From Lachnospiraceae bacterium (GTDB taxonomy: Bacteria; Bacillota; Clostridia; Lachnospirales; Lachnospiraceae), in assembly GCA_902363835.1 (NCBI GenBank), contig CABJBM010000004.1:124001-188000 (forward strand): a stretch of DNA of 64,000 nt, given 5' to 3'. The notes below the pieces were generated by a model that made no database searches, was not told the origin of the DNA, and saw nothing but the letters and a program-made list of their open reading frames with translations. The translations under genes were made by a program, and so were the position numbers. Positions 17,682 through 25,347 of this stretch are shown piece by piece (positions within the stretch are counted from its first letter, which is position 1; every line of letters starts with the position of its first letter).

Positions 17682-18593
17682 ATGATAAACGAAAAATATT
17701 TTAAAGGATTTAAGCACCAGATAATCGATACCGGTGAAGTGTTGATACATACATGGGTCGCCGGTCATGGAAAAGAAGCGGTTCTTCTGCTTCATGGGCA
17801 CCCTGAAAGTCATCTGATGTGGCATAAGGTCGCACCGGAGCTGGCGAAAGATTATACCGTAGTGGTGCCGGATCTGCGGGGATATGGCGAAAGTTCAAAG
17901 CCGCATGGTAAGGCGGATCATTCAAGCTATTCCAAACGCGCAATGTCAGACGATCAGGTATTTGTGATGAAAGAACTTGGCTTTGAACGCTTCCATATCG
18001 TAGGACACGACCGCGGCGGCCGTGTTTGCCACCGGATGATGACTGATCATTCAGATAAGGTAAAGTCTGCGGTAATACTGGATATCATACCGACAATTGA
18101 TGTATATGAACGTACGGATCAGATGATTGCCACAAAATATTGGCACTGGTTCTTTTATATCCAGGCTGAGCCATTCCCGGAGAATTTCCTGGGATCCCAG
18201 CCTGAGTACTTTATTCGCAGCAATATTTTAAAGAAGACGATTCCGGGTTCACTGGCGGAAGATACATTTCCGGAAGATATCGTTCAGGAATATATCCGCT
18301 ACTATTCCGATCCGGCTACGGTACATGCGATTGCTGAAGACTACCGTGCCAGCGTGACGGTTGACTGGGAACTGGATATGCAGGACCGAAACAAGAAATT
18401 GGAAGTTCCACTGATGTGCATCTGGGGATCAGATGGAAATATCTGCAAGATATGGGATGTTGTTGATATCTGGAGCCGGCTGGCGGTTGATGTAAAGGGA
18501 TATGGGGTTCCCGGCTGCGGGCATTTTGTCCCGGAAGAAAAACCCGAGGTCACTGTCGAAAAGATCAGAGAACATATAGAACGCAATAAATAG
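17682..18593 (+). CDS. Fluoroacetate/haloacetate dehalogenase-like alpha/beta hydrolase
   Basis: 303 residues. The oxyanion segment HGHPESHLMW is near residue 38 and the nucleophile elbow GHDRGGR gives Asp110 with Arg111 and Arg114. Asp134 lies in VILDIIP, His155-Trp156 in YWHWFF, Tyr221 in EDYRA and His281 in CGHFVPEE. From family knowledge, characterised fluoroacetate dehalogenases use Asp110, Arg111/Arg114 for the carboxylate, a His155/Trp156/Tyr219 halide pocket and His280; this protein matches in identity and almost in number. An Asp nucleophile distinguishes it from serine esterases. Epoxide hydrolases also use Asp but have a different elbow and cap. The product would be a hydroxy acid. 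Confidence 0.82.
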   Translation: MINEKYFKGFKHQIIDTGEVLIHTWVAGHGKEAVLLLHGHPESHLMWHKVAPELAKDYTVVVPDLRGYGESSKPHGKADHSSYSKRAMSDDQVFVMKELGFERFHIVGHDRGGRVCHRMMTDHSDKVKSAVILDIIPTIDVYERTDQMIATKYWHWFFYIQAEPFPENFLGSQPEYFIRSNILKKTIPGSLAEDTFPEDIVQEYIRYYSDPATVHAIAEDYRASVTVDWELDMQDRNKKLEVPLMCIWGSDGNICKIWDVVDIWSRLAVDVKGYGVPGCGHFVPEEKPEVTVEKIREHIERNK

Positions 18594-18604
18594 GAGTGAG
18601 TTTT

Positions 18605-19864
18605 ATGCATGCATTAGAAAAGATATTTGCTAAAAACAGCGGACGTGAGCAAGTGACAGCGGGAGAAATTGTAACGGCTAAAGTTGACTTTGCTGAGATT
18701 AACGATCTGTACCTCCAGACAGTCTATTCATTCTACGAAATGGGGGGCGATAAAGTCTGGGACTCAGAGAAAGCAGCGTTTGTATTTGACCATTATGCGC
18801 CGGCACCTGATATAAAAAGTGCAGCAAATCATGCTGAAATGCGGGAATTTGCCAAGAAAAACAACTTGAGATTCCATTTTGATACGAATTGCGGGGTATG
18901 CCATCAAGTGATGCCGGAGGCAGGGGTGATTTATCCGGGAATGATTGTTGTTGCAACAGATAGTCATACTACCACGCATGGTGCGTTTGGGGCAATGGGG
19001 ACAGGCTGTGGAGCAACAGACATGGCAACTATTCTGATGACGGGTGAATTATGGTTCCGGATACCTGAAATCATTGAAGTACGGCTGGAAGGAAATGCAC
19101 CGAAAGGAGTTTATCCAAAGGATGTAATACTTAGTGTCTTAGGAAAACTAAAGGCCGATGGAGCAGTATATAAAGCCATTGATTTTACTGGAAGCTATGT
19201 AGATTCATTAAATGTTGCAGGGAGGATGGTTATCTGCAATATGGCTGTGGAAATTGGTGCAAAGACTGCATATATGCAGCCGAATAAAGATGTCTTGAAT
19301 TATGTATCAGAACGCGCAGTACGTCCTTATGATGTCCAATACACAGACCCTGACTTTAAGTATGAAGAGAGCTATGTGTTTGATGTATCAGTTCTAGAGC
19401 CATTATTAGCCTGTCCTCACAGTGTGGATAATGTGGATACACTGGCCAATGTGATTAAAGGTAAAACAGTTGAATTAGCGCAGGGGTACATTGGAAGCTG
19501 TACAGGAGGACGGGAAGAAGATATTGCAGTCGCAGCAGAGATATTGCGAGGAAAAAAAATTCCCCAATATACACGTTTGGTGGTAGTTCCGGCGTCTAAT
19601 GAGGTGATGCAGTTATGTCTTGAAAAAGGATATATTGGAGATTTGATAAATGCAGGCGCGACTATAACAACCCCAGGGTGTGGCGCGTGTCTCGGTGCTC
19701 ATGAAGGAATTTTAGCACCAGGTGAAGTATGCATTAGCAGTACAAATCGGAACTTTCCCGGCCGAATGGGTTCTACAAAAGCGGAGATTTATTTGGCAAG
19801 TCCTGCAACAGTAGCAGCGAGTATTTTAAATGGAAAAATTACAGACCCAAGAGATTATGTATAG
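18605..19864 (+). CDS. Aconitase-superfamily hydro-lyase large subunit (LeuC/HacA type)
   Basis: About 419 residues, the length of LeuC/homoaconitase large subunits. Iron-sulfur ligands are Cys299 in GSCTGGREED and Cys359/Cys362 in GCGACLGAHEG. The DSHTTTHGAFGAMGTGCGATD and NRNFPGRMGS signatures are present. It dehydrates and rehydrates a hydroxy di- or tricarboxylate with the small subunit encoded 11 bases downstream. ATG 18605 is preferred over GTG 18596, which overlaps the GGAG site. No leuA or leuB is adjacent, so leucine biosynthesis is unlikely; dimethylmalate, citramalate or aconitase-like substrates are possible. Confidence 0.88.
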   Translation: MHALEKIFAKNSGREQVTAGEIVTAKVDFAEINDLYLQTVYSFYEMGGDKVWDSEKAAFVFDHYAPAPDIKSAANHAEMREFAKKNNLRFHFDTNCGVCHQVMPEAGVIYPGMIVVATDSHTTTHGAFGAMGTGCGATDMATILMTGELWFRIPEIIEVRLEGNAPKGVYPKDVILSVLGKLKADGAVYKAIDFTGSYVDSLNVAGRMVICNMAVEIGAKTAYMQPNKDVLNYVSERAVRPYDVQYTDPDFKYEESYVFDVSVLEPLLACPHSVDNVDTLANVIKGKTVELAQGYIGSCTGGREEDIAVAAEILRGKKIPQYTRLVVVPASNEVMQLCLEKGYIGDLINAGATITTPGCGACLGAHEGILAPGEVCISSTNRNFPGRMGSTKAEIYLASPATVAASILNGKITDPRDYV

Positions 19865-19875
19865 GAGGGACGTAT

Positions 19876-20382
19876 ATGAAAAAAGAGATAACGGGAAAAG
19901 TTACCATCGTTGGTAACAACATTGATACGGACCAAATATATCCGGGGTGCTTTTTGGCAATTACGGATGAAAAAGAAATAGGAAGCCATTGTCTGGCTGG
20001 TGTAGATGAAAATATTGCACCTAATTTTCCAAAAGGCGGAGTTATTGTTGCCGGAACTAATTTTGGGTGCGGATCAAGCAGAGAGCATGCGCCAATTGCA
20101 TTGCTTAATATGGGAGCATCAGCAGTTGTGGCTGATTCATTCGCAAGGATTTTCTTTAGAAATTCAATTAATCTGGGCCTGCCCCTGATTGTTTGTAAGG
20201 GAATCAGTAAAAAGGTAAAAGATGGTCAAACACTATTAATTGATCTTGAAAATGGTACTATTACCATCAAAGAAACGAATGAAAAGCTTTGCTGTGATAA
20301 ATTGGGTGATCAAGCAATGAAAATACTGGAGGCCGGCGGAATAAAGCCAATGATGTGCGCTAGATTTAGGAAAAGTGAATGA
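19876..20382 (+). CDS. Aconitase-superfamily hydro-lyase small subunit (LeuD type)
   Basis: A 168-residue swivel domain with NNIDTDQIYPG (residues about 13-23), GTNFGCGSSREHAP and ADSFARIFFRNSIN. It completes the active site with the large subunit and contributes the substrate-selecting loop. In characterised isopropylmalate and homocitrate enzymes that loop after the Pro-Gly reads Tyr-Leu-Arg-Thr or Tyr-Leu-Val-Tyr; here it reads Phe-Leu-Ala-Ile, so specificity is likely different. AGGAGG precedes the ATG. It is the last gene of the operon. Confidence 0.88.
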   Translation: MKKEITGKVTIVGNNIDTDQIYPGCFLAITDEKEIGSHCLAGVDENIAPNFPKGGVIVAGTNFGCGSSREHAPIALLNMGASAVVADSFARIFFRNSINLGLPLIVCKGISKKVKDGQTLLIDLENGTITIKETNEKLCCDKLGDQAMKILEAGGIKPMMCARFRKSE

Positions 20383-20521
20383 GAAGAAAAGGGAAAGATT
20401 TTCCCGTCAGAGTAACTGGTACCAATACTAGAGAGGAAATCTGTAAAGAAATAAGCCTTATTAAATAAGAAGCTAACAGGGGAGTGTTGCAAAATGATGT
20501 GAAATCTTTTTGATTTCATAT

Positions 20522-20546
20522 CAGGAGCAATGCTCCTGTTCTTTTT
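20522..20546 (+). terminator. Terminator after the hydro-lyase operon
   Basis: CAGGAGC and GCTCCTG pair around a three-base loop, followed by TTCTTTTT. A second hairpin (GATGTGAAATC/GATTTCATATC, 20494-20520) stands directly before it. Both follow the small-subunit stop by about 110-160 bases. Confidence 0.7.
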
Positions 20547-20615
20547 AACAAGAAAATCAGTCGGCCTATCTTTTCAGAGGTTAATTATATTACCATTAAC
20601 CGGATACCCTTTGTG

Positions 20616-20875
20616 GCATTTGATATTGCTAAATTTTACGGAAACCGATATCAAATCTGCTATGGGGTTCATTATAATACAGACGATGTTCATATTCATT
20701 TTGTACAGAACAACGTGAATTAATCGATGGAAGGCTGTACAGCGGTAGCTTTATGGAACTGGAAGCATTCAAGCAGTATGTAAATTCTGTCATTTACAAC
20801 TATGCACCGGAATTAAATCCGGTACAAACCATAGAAGATATGGATTCCGATACGATATGGAGAGATGCTATTTAA
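20616..20875 (+). pseudogene. Remnant of a second relaxase, homologous to 12974-13483
   Basis: One frame reads AFDIAKFYGNRYQICYGVH and on through VHIHFVQNN to a stop at 20721. The next frame continues LIDGRLYSGSFMELEAFKQY to a stop at 20873-20875. Both align closely with the C-terminal half of the relaxase at 12974, with a frameshift between them and the N-terminal half missing. It lies on the far side of the LysR/dehalogenase operon from the intact copy. Confidence 0.85.
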
Positions 20876-21010
20876 TAACATATTTATTACAAACATAATA
20901 CGGATGAAAAGATTATTTTATAAATTCTTTAACGATGGTATCATGTGTTCAAACAACCATACAGGCAATGGAAATGATATGCAGGAAACATATAGCTAGA
21001 TTATTCTTGA

Positions 21011-21205
21011 TGTTTTCGTGTCGGATATGGATGGGAGTGTGCTGCCGCAAATAATCCGAAAGTTGTGTTAAACTTCGATATTGATCTTAACGAAGCAGTT
21101 GGGTATCGATTCGCAGAAGAAGACAAAGAAGCAGATTTATCCTTATGGGAAATGATTGCGCAACGATATAGCCGAATTGAAACCTATCCATTTTATGTTT
21201 GGTAA
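21011..21205 (+). pseudogene. Remnant of an unidentified small protein
   Basis: An open frame without a start reads NNPKVVLNFDIDLNEAVGYR and ends ETYPFYVW at TAA 21203-21205. The composition is protein-like but I do not recognise the family. It follows the relaxase remnant and is probably part of the same decayed mobilization region. Confidence 0.4.
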
Positions 21206-21280
21206 AAATCTTACTTAAATTATAGAATTGTTGTGTTATACTATAGCTATTGAAAGTAAATAGGAAAGAGGAGAGTCTTT

Positions 21281-21507
21281 ATGTCTAAAAAAATAAGAAA
21301 AACATTACTTGAAAAGCTACAGGAAGAACTGGTCAAGCGCAGACAACCATGAAGTACCATAAAAATAATCTGGATGCATTGAAAAAACAGGAAATGGAAA
21401 TTCAGGAAAAAATAAAAATGGAGCAAATCAAAGAAATATTCATTATGTTGGATGAACATAACGTATCCATTGAGGAGTTAAAAGCACTGCTTACTGGAAC
21501 AAAATAG
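21281..21507 (+). pseudogene. Frameshifted DUF4315-like small coiled-coil protein
   Basis: ATG 21281 after GAGGAG reads MSKKIRKTLLEKLQEELVKR and stops after 23 codons. A second frame from 21349 continues as a 52-residue Lys/Glu-rich helix ending MLDEHNVSIEELKALLTGTK. The ending resembles the DUF4315 proteins common in conjugative elements. One frameshift separates the halves; the second half could be translated alone. Confidence 0.5.
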
Positions 21508-21680
21508 CTTCAAATATTGATAGCTATTATTGCGTATCAGGCCCTGCGGAAGTTCTATATTCTGTGTGGCTTGATCGTTTTATTTAGCATTATAATTATT
21601 TAATTGATAATAGCTTCTTATGTTTTATAGGCCAGTATGCCGATGAAAAACATATGAAGCTTTAAGAAACGAGGATATTG

Positions 21681-22391
21681 ATGATAGAAGCAACATTCCA
21701 GAAAACTGTAGTGAGCATGTTAAAACAAAAGCAGGAAAACCTTTTTCAAGAATGGAAAGAGACCAGAAAAGATGAGTCCTTTGTAAAAGACGGAATTTTT
21801 TGTCCAGAAACCTGGTTAGAGCAGGAGCGGAAAATTCTGTTTGTTTTAAAAGAAGCAAACTGGGAAGGGGCAAATGCGGATTTATGCCGTTGGCTGTTAG
21901 ATGGAGGCAGTTCCACTTGCTGGAAAACCTGGAATAACATAGCAAGATGGGCGCAGGCATTGATTGGAATGGAGGAATATCCAGAACACATTTCAAAAGA
22001 AGAACGAATCTTCTGGCTGGGCAAAATTGCGTTTTTAAATCTAAAAAAAACTGGTGGAAAAGCAGTTGCAGATTCTGAAATGATTCGGAGATATGCGGTA
22101 AGGGATGCGGAATTAATACGGAAACAAATTCTCCTGTGTTCCCCAGACCTAATTGTATGCTGTGGAAAAGGGAAGGGGAAGAATGCAGATCTGCTTTATG
22201 ACGTTGTGTTAAAAGAGGACAAAAAGAATGAGAGGAGAACAACTGTGCATGGATATTTGTATTTTACCGTATTTTTGGAGACTGAGATTCCTGTCATATC
22301 CTTTTATCATCCACAAATGCGTGGCGGCCATGCACTGTTCCGGCAGCGGTGGACTGAAATAAAGGAGATCGGCGGGCAATTTCTTCCATAG
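21681..22391 (+). CDS. Uracil-DNA-glycosylase-superfamily-like protein
   Basis: About 236 residues. The pattern ILFVLKEANW near residue 55, DLIVCCGKG near 160 and VISFYHPQMRGGHALF near 215 suggests the alpha/beta fold of uracil-DNA-glycosylase-like proteins. The catalytic Asp/His motifs are not clearly conserved, so activity is uncertain. ATG 21681 follows GAGG by six bases; an in-frame TTG at 21678 also exists. It stands alone between mobilization remnants and a convergent gene, suggesting a cargo gene. Confidence 0.5.
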   Translation: MIEATFQKTVVSMLKQKQENLFQEWKETRKDESFVKDGIFCPETWLEQERKILFVLKEANWEGANADLCRWLLDGGSSTCWKTWNNIARWAQALIGMEEYPEHISKEERIFWLGKIAFLNLKKTGGKAVADSEMIRRYAVRDAELIRKQILLCSPDLIVCCGKGKGKNADLLYDVVLKEDKKNERRTTVHGYLYFTVFLETEIPVISFYHPQMRGGHALFRQRWTEIKEIGGQFLP

Positions 22392-22616
22392 GATTTGAAT
22401 TAAGGGAATTCTGTCTAATATATAAATCAGTTACAGGTAAAAGCAATTTTTGGGGTTATTAATGAGAGACCATTCCCTCTTAGGTAGATGTACCCATAGC
22501 CTCTTCCTAGGAGGATTTTTTAATAGACGTTATGTAATACACCCATAAATCGTAAAGCCTCGATCCGATTCCTGCTGATTGTTGCAACCGTCTCACAGTT
22601 CCTTCGCTTAATTCCT

Positions 22617-23258
22617 TCATTTGGTTGGTTTTGCCTTACCGTAGAACTTTCTTACGCTTATAATTTGTTCCTTCCGCAATTCCCAGAACGTTGCCTGAAC
22701 AAAAATCCATGGGCAGCAAGTTTTATCAAATATATTTTCCCAGGATTTCCGTTTTTCCCATTCCTGTTCGCAGGCTGGCAGGCGATTAAAATAGTCTTCT
22801 TCTGCCTCGTACTCCTTGATTGCATCATTCTTTCCGGCATGTTTGGCAAAATATCCGTTGTTAAGAACCAGATGCCATAATTCCTCGTCACTCAGCAAAA
22901 CATTGGTATCGGGTATTTCCGCTTCAATGATATACTGTTCTCCTGCATAGTTTTTAAATTCAAATCTTCGCAGATCAGATTTTGTGTTTTTGCCGAACAA
23001 AAGATACCATGCCCATATAGGGTATGCTACGCCATGGGGAGGTTCACCGACACGCTTTTTCATTTCAGAAACGAGCCAGTCATAGGATTGTTTAAAATTG
23101 TCTTCCTTTAACCAGTCGTCTAATGCTGCATTACAATGCAGAATACCTTTTTCACATAAGTCATCATATGCCGCTTTATCCTGAATCGTCCATAGACGCA
23201 TAAATGCTTCATCCACCTTTCTGACATGACAACAATGTCCGTTCCAGTAAAAATCCAT
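22617..23258 (-). CDS. DUF3841 family protein
   Basis: A 213-residue soluble protein. MRLWTIQDKAAYDDLCEKG, YDWLVSEMKKRVG, YPIWAWYLLFG and DTNVLLSDEELWHLVLN are characteristic of DUF3841, a family of unknown function common in Firmicutes and often on mobile elements. The ATG at 23258 may be preceded by a better start at MRLWTIQ (residue 20), but neither has a strong ribosome site. Confidence 0.75.
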   Translation of the reverse strand: MDFYWNGHCCHVRKVDEAFMRLWTIQDKAAYDDLCEKGILHCNAALDDWLKEDNFKQSYDWLVSEMKKRVGEPPHGVAYPIWAWYLLFGKNTKSDLRRFEFKNYAGEQYIIEAEIPDTNVLLSDEELWHLVLNNGYFAKHAGKNDAIKEYEAEEDYFNRLPACEQEWEKRKSWENIFDKTCCPWIFVQATFWELRKEQIISVRKFYGKAKPTK

Positions 23259-23516
23259 TCCTGTTAATCCTCAAATGCGGGATACCCATCTTTGTAAAGT
23301 GGCATGGGCTGCCAGGCTTCACATGCAGCCATAAGATGCAGGTTCCGCCTCAGACAAACGGCAGCTTTCATAACCTGCATATTCAGTTATTGTATAAAAG
23401 TACAATACACCAGGTCATTTTTAATCTCTGAGGTTCGATTCAAATTCACAACATCTTTAAACGGGAAGCTGTGATCGTTCGCTTTTGTTTCGATCTGAAT
23501 TCCAATTTAAAACATC
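23259..23516 (-). other. Possible decayed coding sequence between two minus-strand genes
   Basis: On the minus strand a stop-free stretch reads GIQIETKANDHSFPFKDVV and then breaks at a stop near 23395. It looks like a coding remnant of a gene once located between its neighbours. No family recognised. Confidence 0.3.
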
Positions 23517-23936
23517 CTATACTCTAAACGATCTCTCAACAAAAAAGCTTACAGTTTCTTTCAGCTCATCACTGAACTCTTCGAGATCCTCAAAGTGAAT
23601 CGCCCCTTCATTGATAAGGGAAATCATGTGATAAATCAGGTCTGATCGTCTCATTTCCAATTGAACGCCAGTTTTCTTCTTATCTTCCTTTATTCTCTTG
23701 TCCAGCTTCCAAAACTTTTCTGATGGATTAGCGTCCTCACTTAGTAATTCTATATATTCCTTACCCAGCCTGTCCATATAGGCTTCCTGCCAGTCAGCAA
23801 TTTTATTTCTAAAAAGTGTCCAGTCCTTTTTTGTAAATCTCTGTTCTTGCAAAGCCTTAAACCTCCCTTTAAATTCAATTTGTTTCAGCATAACAGAAAT
23901 GAAATCAAAAATAAAGCAGTGTACATTTATTATCAC
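23517..23936 (-). CDS. Hypothetical protein (up to 139 aa)
   Basis: A charged, helical protein. The likely start is the internal Met near residue 16 (MLKQIEFKGRFKALQ), giving about 124 residues. Motifs such as KKDWTLFRNKIADWQEAYM and EKFWKLDKRIKEDKKKTG suggest helical hairpins; no catalytic residues stand out. Family not recognised. It is followed on the same strand by the DUF3841 gene. Confidence 0.55.
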   Translation of the reverse strand: MIINVHCFIFDFISVMLKQIEFKGRFKALQEQRFTKKDWTLFRNKIADWQEAYMDRLGKEYIELLSEDANPSEKFWKLDKRIKEDKKKTGVQLEMRRSDLIYHMISLINEGAIHFEDLEEFSDELKETVSFFVERSFRV

Positions 23937-24057
23937 AATATATAGTATTTTAAGATGTAAGATATTTTGTCTACACCCATAGCGTTGATTGTCAAGTTTT
24001 AAGTATAAATCAACGCCATAGCAGGCAGGAGCCTTCCTATTTGTTCTATGGCGGTAT

Positions 24058-24372
24058 TTAATCCTCCTGGATGAGCAGGTCCAGGATTTCCAGAACAGCC
24101 TGTCTTTTAGAAGGGGTCAAGATCCCCCATTTTGTTAAGATCAGCAATTGCTGCCCGGTCAGCTGCTTTTTGTCCCCAATGCTGAAAAAGTCGGAAAGAG
24201 AGATTTCGAAGGTTTCACAAAGAAGCTCTAATTTATCTACAGGCGGCTGCAAGTTTTTTTGATACCAGGTTGCGATTGTTGATTGCGGAATTCCGGAAAG
24301 CTTTGATAACCTGTAAACCGTCCATTTTCTTTCTGTTCTTAATTCTGTAATTCTGCCTAAAACATCAAACAA
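24058..24372 (-). CDS. XRE-family repressor of the 24-27 kb cassette
   Basis: About 104 residues. An N-terminal helix-turn-helix (RKWTVYRLSKLSGIPQSTIATW) is followed by KLELLCETFEISLSDFFSI and an oligomerisation tail. TTG 24372 is chosen as start because GGGAGG lies eight bases upstream; the frame is open from ATG 24396. It is divergent from the zinc-ribbon/DUF697 genes across a palindromic operator, so it probably represses both itself and that cassette. Confidence 0.85.
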   Translation of the reverse strand: MFDVLGRITELRTERKWTVYRLSKLSGIPQSTIATWYQKNLQPPVDKLELLCETFEISLSDFFSIGDKKQLTGQQLLILTKWGILTPSKRQAVLEILDLLIQED

Positions 24373-24401
24373 GGAAAATACCTCCCAACCATTCATGTAT
24401 G

Positions 24402-24478
24402 CGATAATGATATATCGAAAAACTGATAGACAATAGCCGGGAAAAGCCGTATAATATATATCGTAAATACGATATATA
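24402..24478. promoter_or_regulatory. Operator region of the XRE-controlled cassette
   Basis: TATATATCGT (24455-24464) and ACGATATATA (24469-24478) form a perfect palindrome around AAAT. A shorter related one, CGATA (24402-24406)/TATCG (24413-24417), lies nearer the repressor gene. Both share the CGATA half-site. Two related operators between divergent starts suit cooperative repressor binding. Confidence 0.6.
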
Positions 24479-24487
24479 CATATGTAT

Positions 24488-24589
24488 ATGAATACGGGAA
24501 AAGGTGGAAAAGGTCAGAAATGTGTCAATTGCGGACAGTTCACAGTATTTGATAACAAATGCCGGACCTGCGGCGCCCGCTACGAATGA
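24488..24589 (+). CDS. 33-aa zinc-ribbon peptide
   Basis: MNTGKGGKGQKCVNCGQF...CRTCGARYE has two CxxCG knuckles spaced like a rubredoxin or zinc ribbon. It begins 10 bases after the palindromic operator; an in-frame ATG at 24482 is also possible. No clear ribosome site is visible, so translation may be leaderless or weak. Zinc binding is inferred from the four cysteines. The DUF697-like gene follows 20 bases downstream. Confidence 0.6.
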   Translation: MNTGKGGKGQKCVNCGQFTVFDNKCRTCGARYE

Positions 24590-24609
24590 ACGGTGAAAGA
24601 AAGGAACAA

Positions 24610-24972
24610 ATGATGACTGATAATCAAAAAGCAAAATGTCATGCAATCATTCATTCTGCCAGTGCGGCGGCTGGCGGCGTTGGGGCGGGACTGGCCCAGG
24701 TGCCGGGGAGTGATAATCTGATCATCACCCCAATCCAGCTTACCATGACGATCTCATTGGGAAAGGTTTTTGACCTGACCCTTGGGGAAAGCGCTGCCAA
24801 AGCAGCGTTAGCGTCAGCTGCGGCTGCAACGGTCGGAAGAACTGCTTCCCAGCTTTTAATCGGCTGGCTTCCTGGAGTTGGAAATGTAGTCAATGCGACT
24901 ACGGCGGGTGTGCTGACAGAAACAATCGGCTGGATTCTGGCAAAGGAATTTGAAAAACAGGCAGGTGAATGA
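24610..24972 (+). CDS. DUF697-like hydrophobic membrane protein
   Basis: About 120 residues, mostly Ala/Gly-rich hydrophobic segments: SAAAGGVGAGLAQVPGSDN, PIQLTMTISLGKVFDL, then WLPGVGNVVNATTAGVLTET. This matches the DUF697/YcjF C-terminal domain, which in other proteins follows a GTPase domain; here it stands alone. ATG 24610 or 24613 follows AAAGGA. It lies in an operon with the zinc ribbon and a small basic protein, under the XRE repressor. Confidence 0.7.
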   Translation: MMTDNQKAKCHAIIHSASAAAGGVGAGLAQVPGSDNLIITPIQLTMTISLGKVFDLTLGESAAKAALASAAAATVGRTASQLLIGWLPGVGNVVNATTAGVLTETIGWILAKEFEKQAGE

Positions 24973-24974
24973 GA

Positions 24975-25139
24975 ATGATCGTGAAGATGCTTGACAATTT
25001 CGTAAAACCAACGAACTGGAAGGCACCGAAAACCGATTTATATACCTGCAGTCATAACGTGCTCTACCCGCTGGATAAAAAGGAAGGGAAAAGAAGAAAA
25101 AAGGCTGAAAAAGAATGGACAAAAAATGTGAAGTATTAA
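24975..25139 (+). CDS. 54-aa basic hypothetical protein
   Basis: The ATG lies two bases after the DUF697-like stop, indicating translational coupling. The product has an amphipathic start (MIVKMLDNFVKPTNW), a central CSHNVLYPLD segment and a Lys/Arg-rich C-terminus. Family unknown. It could bind nucleic acid or a membrane surface. Confidence 0.5.
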   Translation: MIVKMLDNFVKPTNWKAPKTDLYTCSHNVLYPLDKKEGKRRKKAEKEWTKNVKY

Positions 25140-25347
25140 AAAATAAATAGCGAAAGATGATCAAAGGCCTGAGAAAGCCTCTCCGGTTCAGGGAATTGGG
25201 TGGGGAGCAGGCCCTTTTTAATATCAGTAGAGGGCCTGCGACCGTTGGTCGTTTTCTTATTTTAGAAAGTTCTTATATGCAGTTAAATATTATAGAGGAG
25301 ATAATCAATAATCAATTACGATCCATTATGAAAGGGGACAAGTTTGT

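Noticed and set aside
21625..22242. Minus-strand 205-codon frame
   Set aside because: Antisense shadow of the gene at 21681-22391, with Leu/Ser-rich composition typical of reversed coding sequence.
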